A stretch of 64,000 nucleotides of DNA from Propionibacteriaceae bacterium. GTDB taxonomy: Bacteria; Actinomycetota; Actinomycetes; Propionibacteriales; Propionibacteriaceae. Of the stretch, positions 18,357 to 26,986 are shown piece after piece. How positions within the stretch are numbered: the first letter of the stretch is position 1; each line of letters opens with the position of its first letter. The notes under the pieces are model-generated. The model was not told where the DNA came from. It was given only the letters and a program-made list of their open reading frames with translations, and did no database searches. Where the stretch lies: the NCBI GenBank assembly GCA_030532825.1, contig JAUNKK010000003.1, positions 22,820-86,819 on the forward strand, read 5' to 3'. The translations under genes and the position numbers were made by a program.

Positions 18357-21300
18357 ATGTTTGAGAAGGTCCTTGTCGCCAACCGTGGCGAGATCGCCAT
18401 CCGCGCCATTCGTGCCGCTTTCGAATTGGGGGCCAAGACGGTGGCGGTTTTCCCCTACGAGGACCGCAACGCCGACCATCGCGTGAAGGCCTCCGAGTCC
18501 TATCTCATCGGCGAGGAGGGCCACCCCGTCCGCGCCTACCTGGATGTCGACGAGATCATCCGGGTGGCCAAGGAATCAGGGGCTGACGCCGTCTATCCGG
18601 GATACGGCTTCCTATCCGAGAACCCGGATCTAGCATCCGCCTGCCAAGCGAACGGCATCACCTTCGTCGGGCCCTCAGCCGAGGTGCTGGAGCTGGCGGG
18701 CAACAAGGTCCGTGCCCTGGAACAGGCTCGCCGGGCTGGGGTGCCCACGCTGCGCTCGACACCTCCGTCCACCGACGTGGCGGAGCTCACGGCCGGGGCC
18801 GAGGAGATCGGCTTCCCCGTGTTCATCAAGGCCGTCGCCGGTGGCGGCGGCCGGGGGATGCGGCGGGTCGATGATCCGCACCGGTTCGCCGACGAGCTGG
18901 GTTCGGCCATGCGGGAGGCGGCTGGGGCCTTCGGGGACCCGACCGTGTTCATTGAGCAGGCCGTGGCCGCGCCCCGCCACATTGAGGTTCAGATCCTGGC
19001 TGACCACGCGGGCGACACGGTCCACCTGTTTGAGCGCGACTGCTCCATCCAGCGTCGTCACCAGAAGGTGGTCGAGATCGCGCCCGCCCCGCATATCAGC
19101 GACGAACTGCGGGCCGCGCTCACCGCCGACGCCGTGAAGTTCGCCCGGGCCATCGGGTATACCTGCGCGGGCACCGTCGAGTTCTTGGTGGAGACCTCCG
19201 GCCCGCGCGCTGGCAGCCATGTGTTCATCGAGATGAACCCCCGCATCCAGGTGGAGCACACGGTCACCGAGGAGATCACCGACGTCGACCTGGTGCAGGC
19301 CCAGCTGCGGATCGCGGCAGGTGAGTCCCTGGCGGAGATCGGGGTCCGGCAGGACGAGCTGCGGATCCGTGGTGCGGCGCTGCAGTGCCGCATCACCACC
19401 GAGGACCCGGCCAACTCGTTTAGGCCCGACACCGGGGTCATCAACACCTATCGCTCGGCGAATGGGGCCGGCATCCGCCTGGACGGCGGTACCACCGGCA
19501 CCGGCGTCGAGATTAGCCCGCACTTCGATTCGCTGCTGGTGAAGCTCACCGCGCGAGGTCGCACGCTGCCGGATGCCGTCGTCCGGGCCCGCCGGGCGCT
19601 GGCAGAGTTTCGCGTGCGCGGCCTGGAAACGAACATCTCGTTCCTGCGGGCCGTGCTGGAGGACCCGGACTTCGGCGAGGGCGGGGTCACCACCTCTTTC
19701 ATCGACGAGCGCCCCTACCTGCTGACTTCCCGTGCCCCTGCCGACCGGGGGACGAAGCTGGCACGTTTCCTGGCCGACGTCACTGTCAACCAGCCCCATG
19801 GCCCCGCGCCAACGACGTTGGAGGCTGCCGCGAAGTTGCCCAGGAAACTGCTGACCGGGGAGATCCCCGACGGGGCCCGGCAGCGGCTGCTGGCCCTGGG
19901 CCCGGTCGGCTTCGCGCGCGCTCTGCGGGAGCAGACACCCGTCGGGGTCACCGACACCACCTTCCGCGACGCCCACCAGTCGCTGCTGGCTACCCGGGTC
20001 CGCACGCGGGATCTGGTCGCCGTCGCTCCCGCCGAGGCGCGGCTGTTGCCCGGCCTGTTTTCGGTGGAGTGCTGGGGTGGGGCGACTTACGATGTGGCGC
20101 TGCGGTTTCTGGGAGAGGACCCATGGGAGCGGCTCGCGAAGCTCCGTGCCGCCATGCCCAACCAAAACCTGCAGATGCTGCTGCGCGGCCGCAACACCGT
20201 CGGCTACACCCCCTACCCGACAGATGTCACCCGCGCGTTCGTCGCCGAGGCCGCAGCGGTCGGCATCGACATCTTCCGGATCTTCGACGCTCTCAACGAC
20301 ATTGAGCAGATGCGTCCCGCCATCGACGCCGTCGTTCAAGACACGCAGGCCGTTGCGGAGGTGGCGCTGTGCTACACCGCGAACCTGCTGGACCCGGCCG
20401 AACGTACCTACACGCTGGACTACTATCTGCGGCTGGCCGAGCAGATTGTCGCCGCCGGCGCGCACATTCTGGCGATCAAGGACATGGCGGGCCTGCTGCG
20501 CCCAGCTGCCGCGGCGCGGCTCGTCGCGGCGCTGCGGGAGCGTTTCGACCTGCCGGTGCACCTGCACACGCACGACACCACGGGCGGCCAGTTGGCGACG
20601 CTGATGGCCGCCATTGAGGCGGGCGTCGACGCGGTGGACGTGGCGAACTCCGCGATGGCCTCCACCACGTCGCAACCGCCGATGTCGGCGCTTCTCATGG
20701 CCCTGGAGGGTACGGAGCGGGCGCCCGGGATCGATCCGCAGGCGGTGCTGGGGCTGGAACCGTATTGGGAGGCGGTGCGGAAGGTCTACCAGCCGTTCGA
20801 ATCGGGTCTGCCCGCCCCGACGGGTCGCGTCTACAGCCACGAAATCCCCGGCGGGCAACTATCGAACCTGAGACAGCAGGCGATCGCGCTGGGGCTTGGC
20901 GACAAGTTCGAGGCCATCGAAGAGATGTACGCGGCCGCCGACAAGATCCTGGGCCGCCCCACGAAGGTCACCCCGTCGTCCAAGGTAGTGGGTGATCTGG
21001 CCCTGCACTTGGTGGCTGTCGGTGCGGACCCGGAGGAGTTTGCTGCTGACCCGCGGCGCTTTGACATCCCGGATTCGGTGATCGGCTTCCTGAACGGGGA
21101 ACTGGGCGAGCCCGCGGGCGGCTGGCCGGAGCCGTTCCGCACCCGTGCCCTTGAGGGCCGGCGTCAGCCCCTGCGGGTCACGGAGGTACCGCCCGAGGAA
21201 CTGGAGGCGTTGGCCACGCCCGGGGTGACGCGGCAGCAGACCCTCAATCGGCTGCTGTTCCCCGGGCCAACCCGCGAGTTCCAGCAGCGCCGCGACGAGT

Positions 21301-21755
21301 TCGGCGACATTTCGCTGCTGCCGACCGTGCCCTATCTGTATGGGATGCAGCCCGGCAGCGAATACCCGGTGACGTTGGAGAAGGGCGTCACCCTGCTGCT
21401 GGGCCTGGAGGCCATTGGCGCCCCCGACAAGCGGGCCCGGCGCACCGTCATGACCTTGATGAACGGGCAGTTGCGGCCCGTCCGGGTGCGGGACCTGGCC
21501 CTGGACTCGGAGGTCGCTGCCACCGAGAAGGCCGATCCGAATAACCCTGGCCACGTCGCCGCCCCGTTCGACGGAGCCGTGACGGTCACCGTCGACGTCG
21601 GTGAGGAGGTTGCCGTCGGGGATCAGGTCGCAACCATTGAGGCCATGAAAATGGAAGCGGCCATCAACTCTCCGGTCGCGGGCACCGTGCAGCGCGTCGT
21701 GCTGACGGGTACCGTGCCCCTCGAAGGCGGCGATCTGGTGGTGGTCATCGGGTAG
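18357..21755 (+). CDS. pyc: Pyruvate carboxylase
   Basis: Biotin enzyme that carboxylates pyruvate to oxaloacetate with ATP and bicarbonate, 1132 residues. Domain order: biotin carboxylase (about 1-455; VLVANRGEIAIRAIRAAFEL, GGGGRGMRRV ATP loop, EMNPRIQVEHTVTEE), carboxyltransferase (about 525-800; TDTTFRDAHQSLLATR, LHTHDTTGGQLATL), linker, and biotinyl domain at the C-terminus with the biotin Lys1098 in EAMKMEA. ATG 18357 fits the usual start MFEKVLVANRGE. TTACTCTAG just before the ATG may be a -10 box of a leaderless transcript. It supplies oxaloacetate for the TCA cycle or for a propionate/succinate-forming route. Confidence 0.97.
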   Translation: MFEKVLVANRGEIAIRAIRAAFELGAKTVAVFPYEDRNADHRVKASESYLIGEEGHPVRAYLDVDEIIRVAKESGADAVYPGYGFLSENPDLASACQANGITFVGPSAEVLELAGNKVRALEQARRAGVPTLRSTPPSTDVAELTAGAEEIGFPVFIKAVAGGGGRGMRRVDDPHRFADELGSAMREAAGAFGDPTVFIEQAVAAPRHIEVQILADHAGDTVHLFERDCSIQRRHQKVVEIAPAPHISDELRAALTADAVKFARAIGYTCAGTVEFLVETSGPRAGSHVFIEMNPRIQVEHTVTEEITDVDLVQAQLRIAAGESLAEIGVRQDELRIRGAALQCRITTEDPANSFRPDTGVINTYRSANGAGIRLDGGTTGTGVEISPHFDSLLVKLTARGRTLPDAVVRARRALAEFRVRGLETNISFLRAVLEDPDFGEGGVTTSFIDERPYLLTSRAPADRGTKLARFLADVTVNQPHGPAPTTLEAAAKLPRKLLTGEIPDGARQRLLALGPVGFARALREQTPVGVTDTTFRDAHQSLLATRVRTRDLVAVAPAEARLLPGLFSVECWGGATYDVALRFLGEDPWERLAKLRAAMPNQNLQMLLRGRNTVGYTPYPTDVTRAFVAEAAAVGIDIFRIFDALNDIEQMRPAIDAVVQDTQAVAEVALCYTANLLDPAERTYTLDYYLRLAEQIVAAGAHILAIKDMAGLLRPAAAARLVAALRERFDLPVHLHTHDTTGGQLATLMAAIEAGVDAVDVANSAMASTTSQPPMSALLMALEGTERAPGIDPQAVLGLEPYWEAVRKVYQPFESGLPAPTGRVYSHEIPGGQLSNLRQQAIALGLGDKFEAIEEMYAAADKILGRPTKVTPSSKVVGDLALHLVAVGADPEEFAADPRRFDIPDSVIGFLNGELGEPAGGWPEPFRTRALEGRRQPLRVTEVPPEELEALATPGVTRQQTLNRLLFPGPTREFQQRRDEFGDISLLPTVPYLYGMQPGSEYPVTLEKGVTLLLGLEAIGAPDKRARRTVMTLMNGQLRPVRVRDLALDSEVAATEKADPNNPGHVAAPFDGAVTVTVDVGEEVAVGDQVATIEAMKMEAAINSPVAGTVQRVVLTGTVPLEGGDLVVVIG

Positions 21756-21821
21756 TTGGCAAGAGGCGCAGTAGTCCCACCGGGGCGCGGCTTGGCTGAG
21801 CCCGGCCCGTGGCCGGATCGA

Positions 21822-22421
21822 CTAGTCCGTATCACGGTCCACGACGACGACGTCCGCCCCCTCGGGCAGATCGTCCAGGAAAGCCAGCAGCCCGGGGACG
21901 ATGGCGCGGGTGGCGTCGTCCACGGTGCTGAGGTCGATCTCCCGTAGGGTGGCCCACATCGCCTTGGCGTGTGCGTGGCGGTTGTAGCCCGTGCGCATTC
22001 CGGATAGGGGCGCTAGCGGTATACCAAGGTTGCGTTCCCGCAGGCGACTGATCGACAGGGAGGAACTGAGGCCCCGACGCGCCAGGTCGAATTCAATCGA
22101 GTCGAGGCGGCGATACTCGACGACAGCGTGCGTGGCGGACCGTTCTTCAAGCCACATCAGCAGCAGCTCCCAGCATTGTTCCAGCCGGTCCTGCTCCACG
22201 AACCCCCCAGTCAACAGCGTTTCAACGTCGCGGGGCAGCGGGCGGGAAGGATCAACCTCCAGGCTCGGATCCCGCCTGAACAGTCCCCAGCGCCGCTTCG
22301 CGGGCGGGGCGGGATAGTGCTTGGCATACAGGGCTGTGAGCGCCTCCGCCACGTCCGGCGGGGCGCCGAAGAAATCTCGGACATCGTCAATGGCGATGCC
22401 GAAGAGCCTCATCGCTCGCAT
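21822..22421 (-). CDS. Hypothetical protein (199 aa)
   Basis: Not recognised. The protein is acidic/basic mixed and cytosolic, without signal peptide or membrane segment. Visible parts are FGIAIDDVRDFFGAPPDVAE, WGLFRRDPSLEVDPSRPLPR, a helix-rich middle LEQCWELLLMWLEERSATH, and an acidic C-terminal end GADVVVVDRDTD. ATG at 22421 or 22412; neither has a good ribosome site. It is convergent with pyc and divergent from the secreted protein gene, so it is a single-gene unit. Codon use resembles the neighbours. Confidence 0.6.
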   Translation of the reverse strand: MRAMRLFGIAIDDVRDFFGAPPDVAEALTALYAKHYPAPPAKRRWGLFRRDPSLEVDPSRPLPRDVETLLTGGFVEQDRLEQCWELLLMWLEERSATHAVVEYRRLDSIEFDLARRGLSSSLSISRLRERNLGIPLAPLSGMRTGYNRHAHAKAMWATLREIDLSTVDDATRAIVPGLLAFLDDLPEGADVVVVDRDTD

Positions 22422-22467
22422 GCTCTAAGCCTAGCTTCCAAAGCTTGCCAGTATGCTGGCACACACC

Positions 22468-23439
22468 ATGAGAACCATCCGCCGTTTTGTCGCGGTCACC
22501 ACCGCGGTCGCCTGGGTAGCACTGACCGCTCAGCCTGCGGTGGCCGATGAGGTCACCATCTCGGATGCGGGAGGCGCTGTGACGGGCCTCGCGTACGACA
22601 GCACCTCCTCGCGGTTGTTCGCCGTCTCGGAGGCTGATGGCACCAGCATCATCGTGACGGACGACCAGGGGCAGAACGCCGGCACCATCAGCTACGGCGG
22701 CTCCCCGGAGTCGGTACAGGGACTGGCTTTCCACGATGGCCAGCTCTACGTCGGTGACATCGGCGACGCCGACGCTCAACGCCGCCAGATCACTGTCTAC
22801 CGCATGGCCCCGAACGTCGGGGATGCCTCCTACCAGGCTTACGATTTCGCCTATCCCGATGGGGCTCGCGACGCCAAGGCGCTGCTGGTTTCCGGCAAGG
22901 GGCGCATCTACGTCGTCACTGCTGGCGACAACCCAGGCGTGTATCGGGCGGACCTCGACCCGTCGCGCTCTTCAGTCAACCAGTTGGAGCGGGCCGCCGA
23001 CGCGCCCCCAGGCGTGACCGATGCCGTTTTCCTCTCCGACGGCTCCACCATCGTCTACCGCACCGCGGCGGGCGTGCAGAGCGTCAACGCCTACGAGTGG
23101 GAGGACCTCGCCACCGTCACCTACGTAGGTGCCCCCGAAGGCGAATCGCTCACGAGTTTCCGCGAGGGCCGGATCTTGGTGGGTGCCGGTCCCGCGCTGC
23201 GTGATGAAGAGGTTCCGACGCAAGACGGCACCATCACCATCGGCTCCGAGCCCAGCGCCTCTCCATCGGGTGAGCCAACCGCCGCCGAGTCGTCCCCAGC
23301 CCCCGAAGAGAGCTCTGAGGGGGATGTGGGCTCGACTAGCGCGAAACGGCCGCGAGGCGGGGGCCTGAAGCTCGCCCTGGGTGCCGCCGGGGTGTTGGCT
23401 TTGACCTGCGGCGGGCTCGTGCTGCTACGCCGTCGCTGA
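22468..23439 (+). CDS. Secreted, membrane-anchored beta-propeller-like protein
   Basis: A 323-residue protein with an N-terminal signal peptide (RRFVAVTTAVAWVALTAQ, cleavage likely after PAVA near residue 27), an extracellular domain of repeated strands (GLAYDSTSSRLFAVSEADG, GLAFHDGQLYVGDIGDA, AKALLVSGKGRIYVVTAG) resembling a beta-propeller, a Ser/Pro/Glu-rich stalk (about 255-290), and a C-terminal helix LALGAAGVLALTCGGLVLL followed by RRR. The layout is a cell-surface protein anchored in the membrane. ATG 22468 is chosen because it directly begins the signal peptide. The last 15 bases overlap serC on the other strand. Function unknown. Confidence 0.78.
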   Translation: MRTIRRFVAVTTAVAWVALTAQPAVADEVTISDAGGAVTGLAYDSTSSRLFAVSEADGTSIIVTDDQGQNAGTISYGGSPESVQGLAFHDGQLYVGDIGDADAQRRQITVYRMAPNVGDASYQAYDFAYPDGARDAKALLVSGKGRIYVVTAGDNPGVYRADLDPSRSSVNQLERAADAPPGVTDAVFLSDGSTIVYRTAAGVQSVNAYEWEDLATVTYVGAPEGESLTSFREGRILVGAGPALRDEEVPTQDGTITIGSEPSASPSGEPTAAESSPAPEESSEGDVGSTSAKRPRGGGLKLALGAAGVLALTCGGLVLLRRR

Positions 23440-24522
23440 GACCACGTAGTCGATGCACTCGGTGAGCGCTTCCACATCCGCCAGGTCCACCGAAGCATAG
23501 GTTCCAATCCGCAACTGGTTGCGCTGCAACGCCCGGTAGGGATCGATGTCCACGACCCCCGCAGCCCGCAGTTCCGCGATGACGTGCGCCGCATCCACCT
23601 CAGGCGTCAAGTCGATCGTGGCGACGACGGGGGAGCGGTGCGCCGGGTCAGCGACGAACGGGGTGGCGAACTCGGAGGCCTCGGCCCAGCGGTATAGGTG
23701 GTTGGTCATGGCGCGGCAGCGTGCCTCCGCCGCGGCGATTCCCCCGAGCGACAGCAGCCAGTTGATCTGATCCTCCAGCAGCAGCAGCGTGGCGAGGGCT
23801 GGGGTGTTGAGGGTCTGGTGCTTGCGCGAGTTGTGGGCCGCGACCTCCAGGTTCAGCGACTCGGGGATCCAGCGCCCCGATGCCGCGATGCGGCTGGCCC
23901 GCTCCAGCGCCGCGGGGGAGCAGAATGCCAGCCACAGCCCGCCGTCCGAGGAGAAGTTCTTCTGCGGCGCAAAATAGTAGGCATCTGTGGCGGCGATGTC
24001 GGCGACCATGCCGCCCGCCGACGAGGTGGCGTCGACTAGGTTGAGGCCGTCCCCAATCCGCTGTACGGGGGCGGCTGCCCCCGTCGAGGTCTCATTTTGT
24101 GCCCAGGCCACGACGTCCGCGTCATCCGGCTCCGGTAGCGCCACCTCGCCAGGTGCGGCCTCGGTGACTACTGGCTCGGCCAGGAATGGGGCTTTGGCAG
24201 CGGCGACGGCGAACTTCCGCGTGAACTCCCCGAACACGGCGTGTGCGGAGCGTCGCTCAATCAGTGAACAGACCGCAACGTCCCAAAACACCGTCGAACC
24301 ACCGTTGCCCAGCACCACCTCGTAGCCATCCGGCAGCTGATAGAGCTCGGCTAGGCCCTCCTGGACGGCGGCGACGAGTTGCTTGACGGGCGCCTGCCGG
24401 TGCGAGGTGCCTAGCAGGTCGCCGCGCAACGCCAGGTAGTCCAGCGCCTCGGGGCGAATCTTCGCGGGGCCGGAGCCGAACCGGCCGTCGGCGGGAAGCA
24501 GGGTGGTGGGGATGGTGATCAC
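23425..24522 (-). CDS. serC: Phosphoserine aminotransferase
   Basis: PLP enzyme that converts 3-phosphohydroxypyruvate and glutamate to phosphoserine in serine (and pyridoxal phosphate) synthesis. The 365-residue protein is of the actinobacterial type. Seen: LPADGRFGSGPAKIRPEALD start, GTSHRQAPVKQLV, LGNGGSTVFWDV, NETSTGA, and the PLP Lys in FAPQKNFSSDGG. I prefer GTG 24522, which has GGGAG 9 nt upstream and matches the usual family N-terminus; ATG 24543 is the alternative and would overlap the nagA start. Divergent from nagA. Confidence 0.93.
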   Translation of the reverse strand: MITIPTTLLPADGRFGSGPAKIRPEALDYLALRGDLLGTSHRQAPVKQLVAAVQEGLAELYQLPDGYEVVLGNGGSTVFWDVAVCSLIERRSAHAVFGEFTRKFAVAAAKAPFLAEPVVTEAAPGEVALPEPDDADVVAWAQNETSTGAAAPVQRIGDGLNLVDATSSAGGMVADIAATDAYYFAPQKNFSSDGGLWLAFCSPAALERASRIAASGRWIPESLNLEVAAHNSRKHQTLNTPALATLLLLEDQINWLLSLGGIAAAEARCRAMTNHLYRWAEASEFATPFVADPAHRSPVVATIDLTPEVDAAHVIAELRAAGVVDIDPYRALQRNQLRIGTYASVDLADVEALTECIDYVVSATA

Positions 24523-24541
24523 CTCGGTATTCTCCCACGCC

Positions 24542-25660
24542 ATGACGAGGTTGCAGGTGGGGCGGGCCGTGACGCCGTCAGGCGTGATCGAGGGTGCAAC
24601 GATTGAGATGACGGACGAACGGATCGTCGCTATCACGCCGGGGGAGCTCAGGGAAGGGCTGTGGGCGGTCCCCGGGTTTGTGGACACCCACTGTCATGGG
24701 GCCGTCGGCGTCAGCTTCGGCGACCCGGATCGCGCCGCGAACCGCAAGGCCATCGCATACCACCGCAGCCAGGGAACCACCACGCTGTTCGCCTCCACCG
24801 TGACCGAACCGGTGGACAAGTTAGAGTCCCAGGTCCGGGTCCTGCGGGAGCTCGTCGAGGCCGGCGAACTGGACGGTATCCACCTTGAAGGCCCATTTCT
24901 GGCCGAGGAACGCAGGGGAGCTCACGATCCGGCCCTGCTGCGAGACCCGGAACCGGAGTTCGTGGAGCGTCTCATCGCGGTCGCAGGCCCGGCTCTCAAG
25001 ATGATCACGCTGGCCGTCGAACGTCGCCACGCGAAACAGGCCACCCGCCGTTTCATTGAGGCTGGGGTGAAGGTGGCCTTCGGACACTCCGACGCCGACG
25101 ACGCCAAGACCGCCGAGTCCCTCGACTGGGGGGCCGACATCGCCACCCACCTGTTCTCCGCGATGCGCCCCATTCACCATCGCGAGCCGGGGCCGGTTCC
25201 CGTGCTGCTCAGCGACGACCGGGTGATGTGTGAGCTGATCTGCGACGGCATCCACCACCGGCCTGTCATCGCCCGCATGGCCATCGACGCGGCGGGTGTC
25301 GACCGGATCGCGCTGGTTACCGACGCCATGAGCGCGACGGGGCAGGGTGACGGCCGCTACGTTCTGGGGGAACTGGCGGTGGCGGTCCATGACGGCACGG
25401 CCCGCCTGATCACCCCCGATGGTTCTACCGGCTCCATCGCTGGTTCCACGCTGACCATGGCCAAGGCCTTCGAGTTCGTGGTGGGCGAGGTGGGCCTCAG
25501 CATCCCGGAAGCCGCACGCGTCGCCGCCACTACCCCCGCCCGCTGGCACCAGCTAGCCGAGGTCGGCACCCTGGAAGTAGGCAAGCTTGCCGATATCTGC
25601 CTCGTTGACGACGGCGGTCGACTGCGGCACGTCTGGCGGCGGGGAAGGCAGCTGAGATGA
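24542..25660 (+). CDS. nagA: N-acetylglucosamine-6-phosphate deacetylase
   Basis: Removes the acetyl group from N-acetylglucosamine 6-phosphate, feeding NagB. The 372-residue amidohydrolase has metal-site motifs VDTHCHGAVGVSF, HLEGPFLAEERRGAHDP, GHSDADDA and HLFSAMRPIHHREPG, and VTDAMSATG with the catalytic Asp. ATG 24542 lacks a clear ribosome site; GTG 24557, preceded by GAGG, is a fair alternative giving MGRAVTPSGVI. The gene is divergent from serC with almost no space between the starts, so promoters must lie inside the opposing gene or transcripts are leaderless. Confidence 0.92.
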   Translation: MTRLQVGRAVTPSGVIEGATIEMTDERIVAITPGELREGLWAVPGFVDTHCHGAVGVSFGDPDRAANRKAIAYHRSQGTTTLFASTVTEPVDKLESQVRVLRELVEAGELDGIHLEGPFLAEERRGAHDPALLRDPEPEFVERLIAVAGPALKMITLAVERRHAKQATRRFIEAGVKVAFGHSDADDAKTAESLDWGADIATHLFSAMRPIHHREPGPVPVLLSDDRVMCELICDGIHHRPVIARMAIDAAGVDRIALVTDAMSATGQGDGRYVLGELAVAVHDGTARLITPDGSTGSIAGSTLTMAKAFEFVVGEVGLSIPEAARVAATTPARWHQLAEVGTLEVGKLADICLVDDGGRLRHVWRRGRQLR

Positions 25661-25744
25661 CCGGATGGGGACGCTAGTTCGCGTTAAATCGCTAGTGTCG
25701 CCGATACTCGCACTACCATTGCGGTTCAAGGAGGCATGAACGCA

Positions 25745-26440
25745 ATGAGCGAGTTGATCGACACCACAGAGATGTACCTTCGGACGATCTATGAGCTGCT
25801 GGAGGAAGGGGTGCCGCCGCTGCGCGCCCGGATCGCCGAGCGGCTGCATCAGTCCGGACCGACGGTATCGCAGACGGTGGCTCGCATGGAACGAGATGGG
25901 TTGCTGATCGTCGCCACCGACCGCACCATCAAACTCACCCCGAAGGGTGCGAAGCTGGCGCGGGACGTGATGCGCAAACACCGCCTCGCGGAATGCCTTC
26001 TCACTGAGGTGATCGGACTCGAATGGGAAAAGGTCCACGAAGAGGCCTGCCGCTGGGAACACGTCATCTCCGATGATGTTGAGGCCCGCCTCCTCACGAT
26101 CCTCAAAACGCCCACCCGATCCCCCTACGGCAACCCCGTTCCTGGGTTGCAAGACCTCGGCCTCAACCACAAGCACACCCCGTTCCGGGAAGGCGTGGTG
26201 CCGCTGTCGCAGGTGGTTCCGAACCGGGGAGAGGTCACCGTCACCCTGCAACGCATGAGCGAGAACCTTCAGGCCGATGGCGAGGTGCTGGCTGCCATCG
26301 CCGGCCTAGGGCTGCGACCAGGCGTCGAGTTCGTGGTGCGCCGGGTCGGTCTCGACCTACGGTTCATCGTCAGCGATGAGGCCGTGACCTTGGAGGAGGG
26401 GGTTGCCGAGTTGCTGTTCGTGAGCGCCTCCGACTCGTGA
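25745..26440 (+). CDS. ideR: Iron-dependent regulator, DtxR/IdeR type
   Basis: Fe(II)-activated repressor of iron uptake and siderophore genes. The 231-residue protein is very close to DtxR. Seen: DTTEMYLRTIYELLEEGVPP at the start (metal-site Met region), helix-turn-helix IAERLHQSGPTVSQTVARME, MRKHRLAECLLTEVI and VHEEACRWEHVISDDVE carrying the His, Glu and Cys metal ligands, SPYGNPVPGL, and a C-terminal SH3-like domain. ATG 25745 has AAGGAGG at 10 nt; an ATG 9 bases earlier sits too close to it. It probably acts on the two TTAGG-type boxes found later in this window (42031 and 56531). Confidence 0.94.
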   Translation: MSELIDTTEMYLRTIYELLEEGVPPLRARIAERLHQSGPTVSQTVARMERDGLLIVATDRTIKLTPKGAKLARDVMRKHRLAECLLTEVIGLEWEKVHEEACRWEHVISDDVEARLLTILKTPTRSPYGNPVPGLQDLGLNHKHTPFREGVVPLSQVVPNRGEVTVTLQRMSENLQADGEVLAAIAGLGLRPGVEFVVRRVGLDLRFIVSDEAVTLEEGVAELLFVSASDS

Positions 26441-26509
26441 TTGCTTAGGGAATAACCCCTGGCCGGGTAGCGTTGAATCTTGTACCAAACGATCACGAGA
26501 TGAGGAAAC

Positions 26510-26863
26510 ATGGCTACCACTAACCTGACCAAGGAAACCTTCGAGTCCAGCATCACGGGAAATGATGTCGTCCTCGTCGACTTCTGGGCCTCCTGGTGTG
26601 GCCCCTGCCGTCGCTTCGCGCCCATCTTTGAGGAGGCCTCGGGGCGCCACGAGGATGTCGTGTTCGGCAAGATCGATACCGAGGCTGAACAAGATCTAGC
26701 GCTGGCCCTTGAGATCCAGTCCATTCCCACCGTGATGGCCTTCCGTGACGGTGTGCTGGTCTTCCGCCAGGCGGGGACGCTCACGGGCACGCAACTCGAC
26801 GACCTCATCGGCCAAGTCAAGGCGCTCGACCCCGAGAAGATCAAGGAAGAAGCCCGGCAGTAA
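26510..26863 (+). CDS. trxA: Thioredoxin
   Basis: Cytosolic disulfide oxidoreductase of 117 residues. The active site [11 protein letters not shown] has Cys30 and Cys33. [19 protein letters not shown] contains the conserved cis-Pro. The chain is slightly longer at the C-terminus than the standard 105-110. ATG 26510 follows GATGAGGA. It is a single gene between the iron regulator and the nifJ operon. Confidence 0.95.
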   Translation: MATTNLTKETFESSITGNDVVLVDFWASWCGPCRRFAPIFEEASGRHEDVVFGKIDTEAEQDLALALEIQSIPTVMAFRDGVLVFRQAGTLTGTQLDDLIGQVKALDPEKIKEEARQ

Positions 26864-26986
26864 CGGGAAAGGGGGCCCTTACTCACCGCGCATTTCGTGC
26901 ATTGCGCATGACTAATTTGCGAGGCATGGCGTCCCTTAAACGGCCTACTATGAGGAGGGCAGTAGACGGGCCAACGAAGGGACGCC

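Noticed and set aside
18675..20858. 727-codon open frame on the minus strand
   Set aside because: It lies opposite pyruvate carboxylase, is Arg/Gly/Gln/His-rich without recognisable domains, and is a GC-rich shadow frame.
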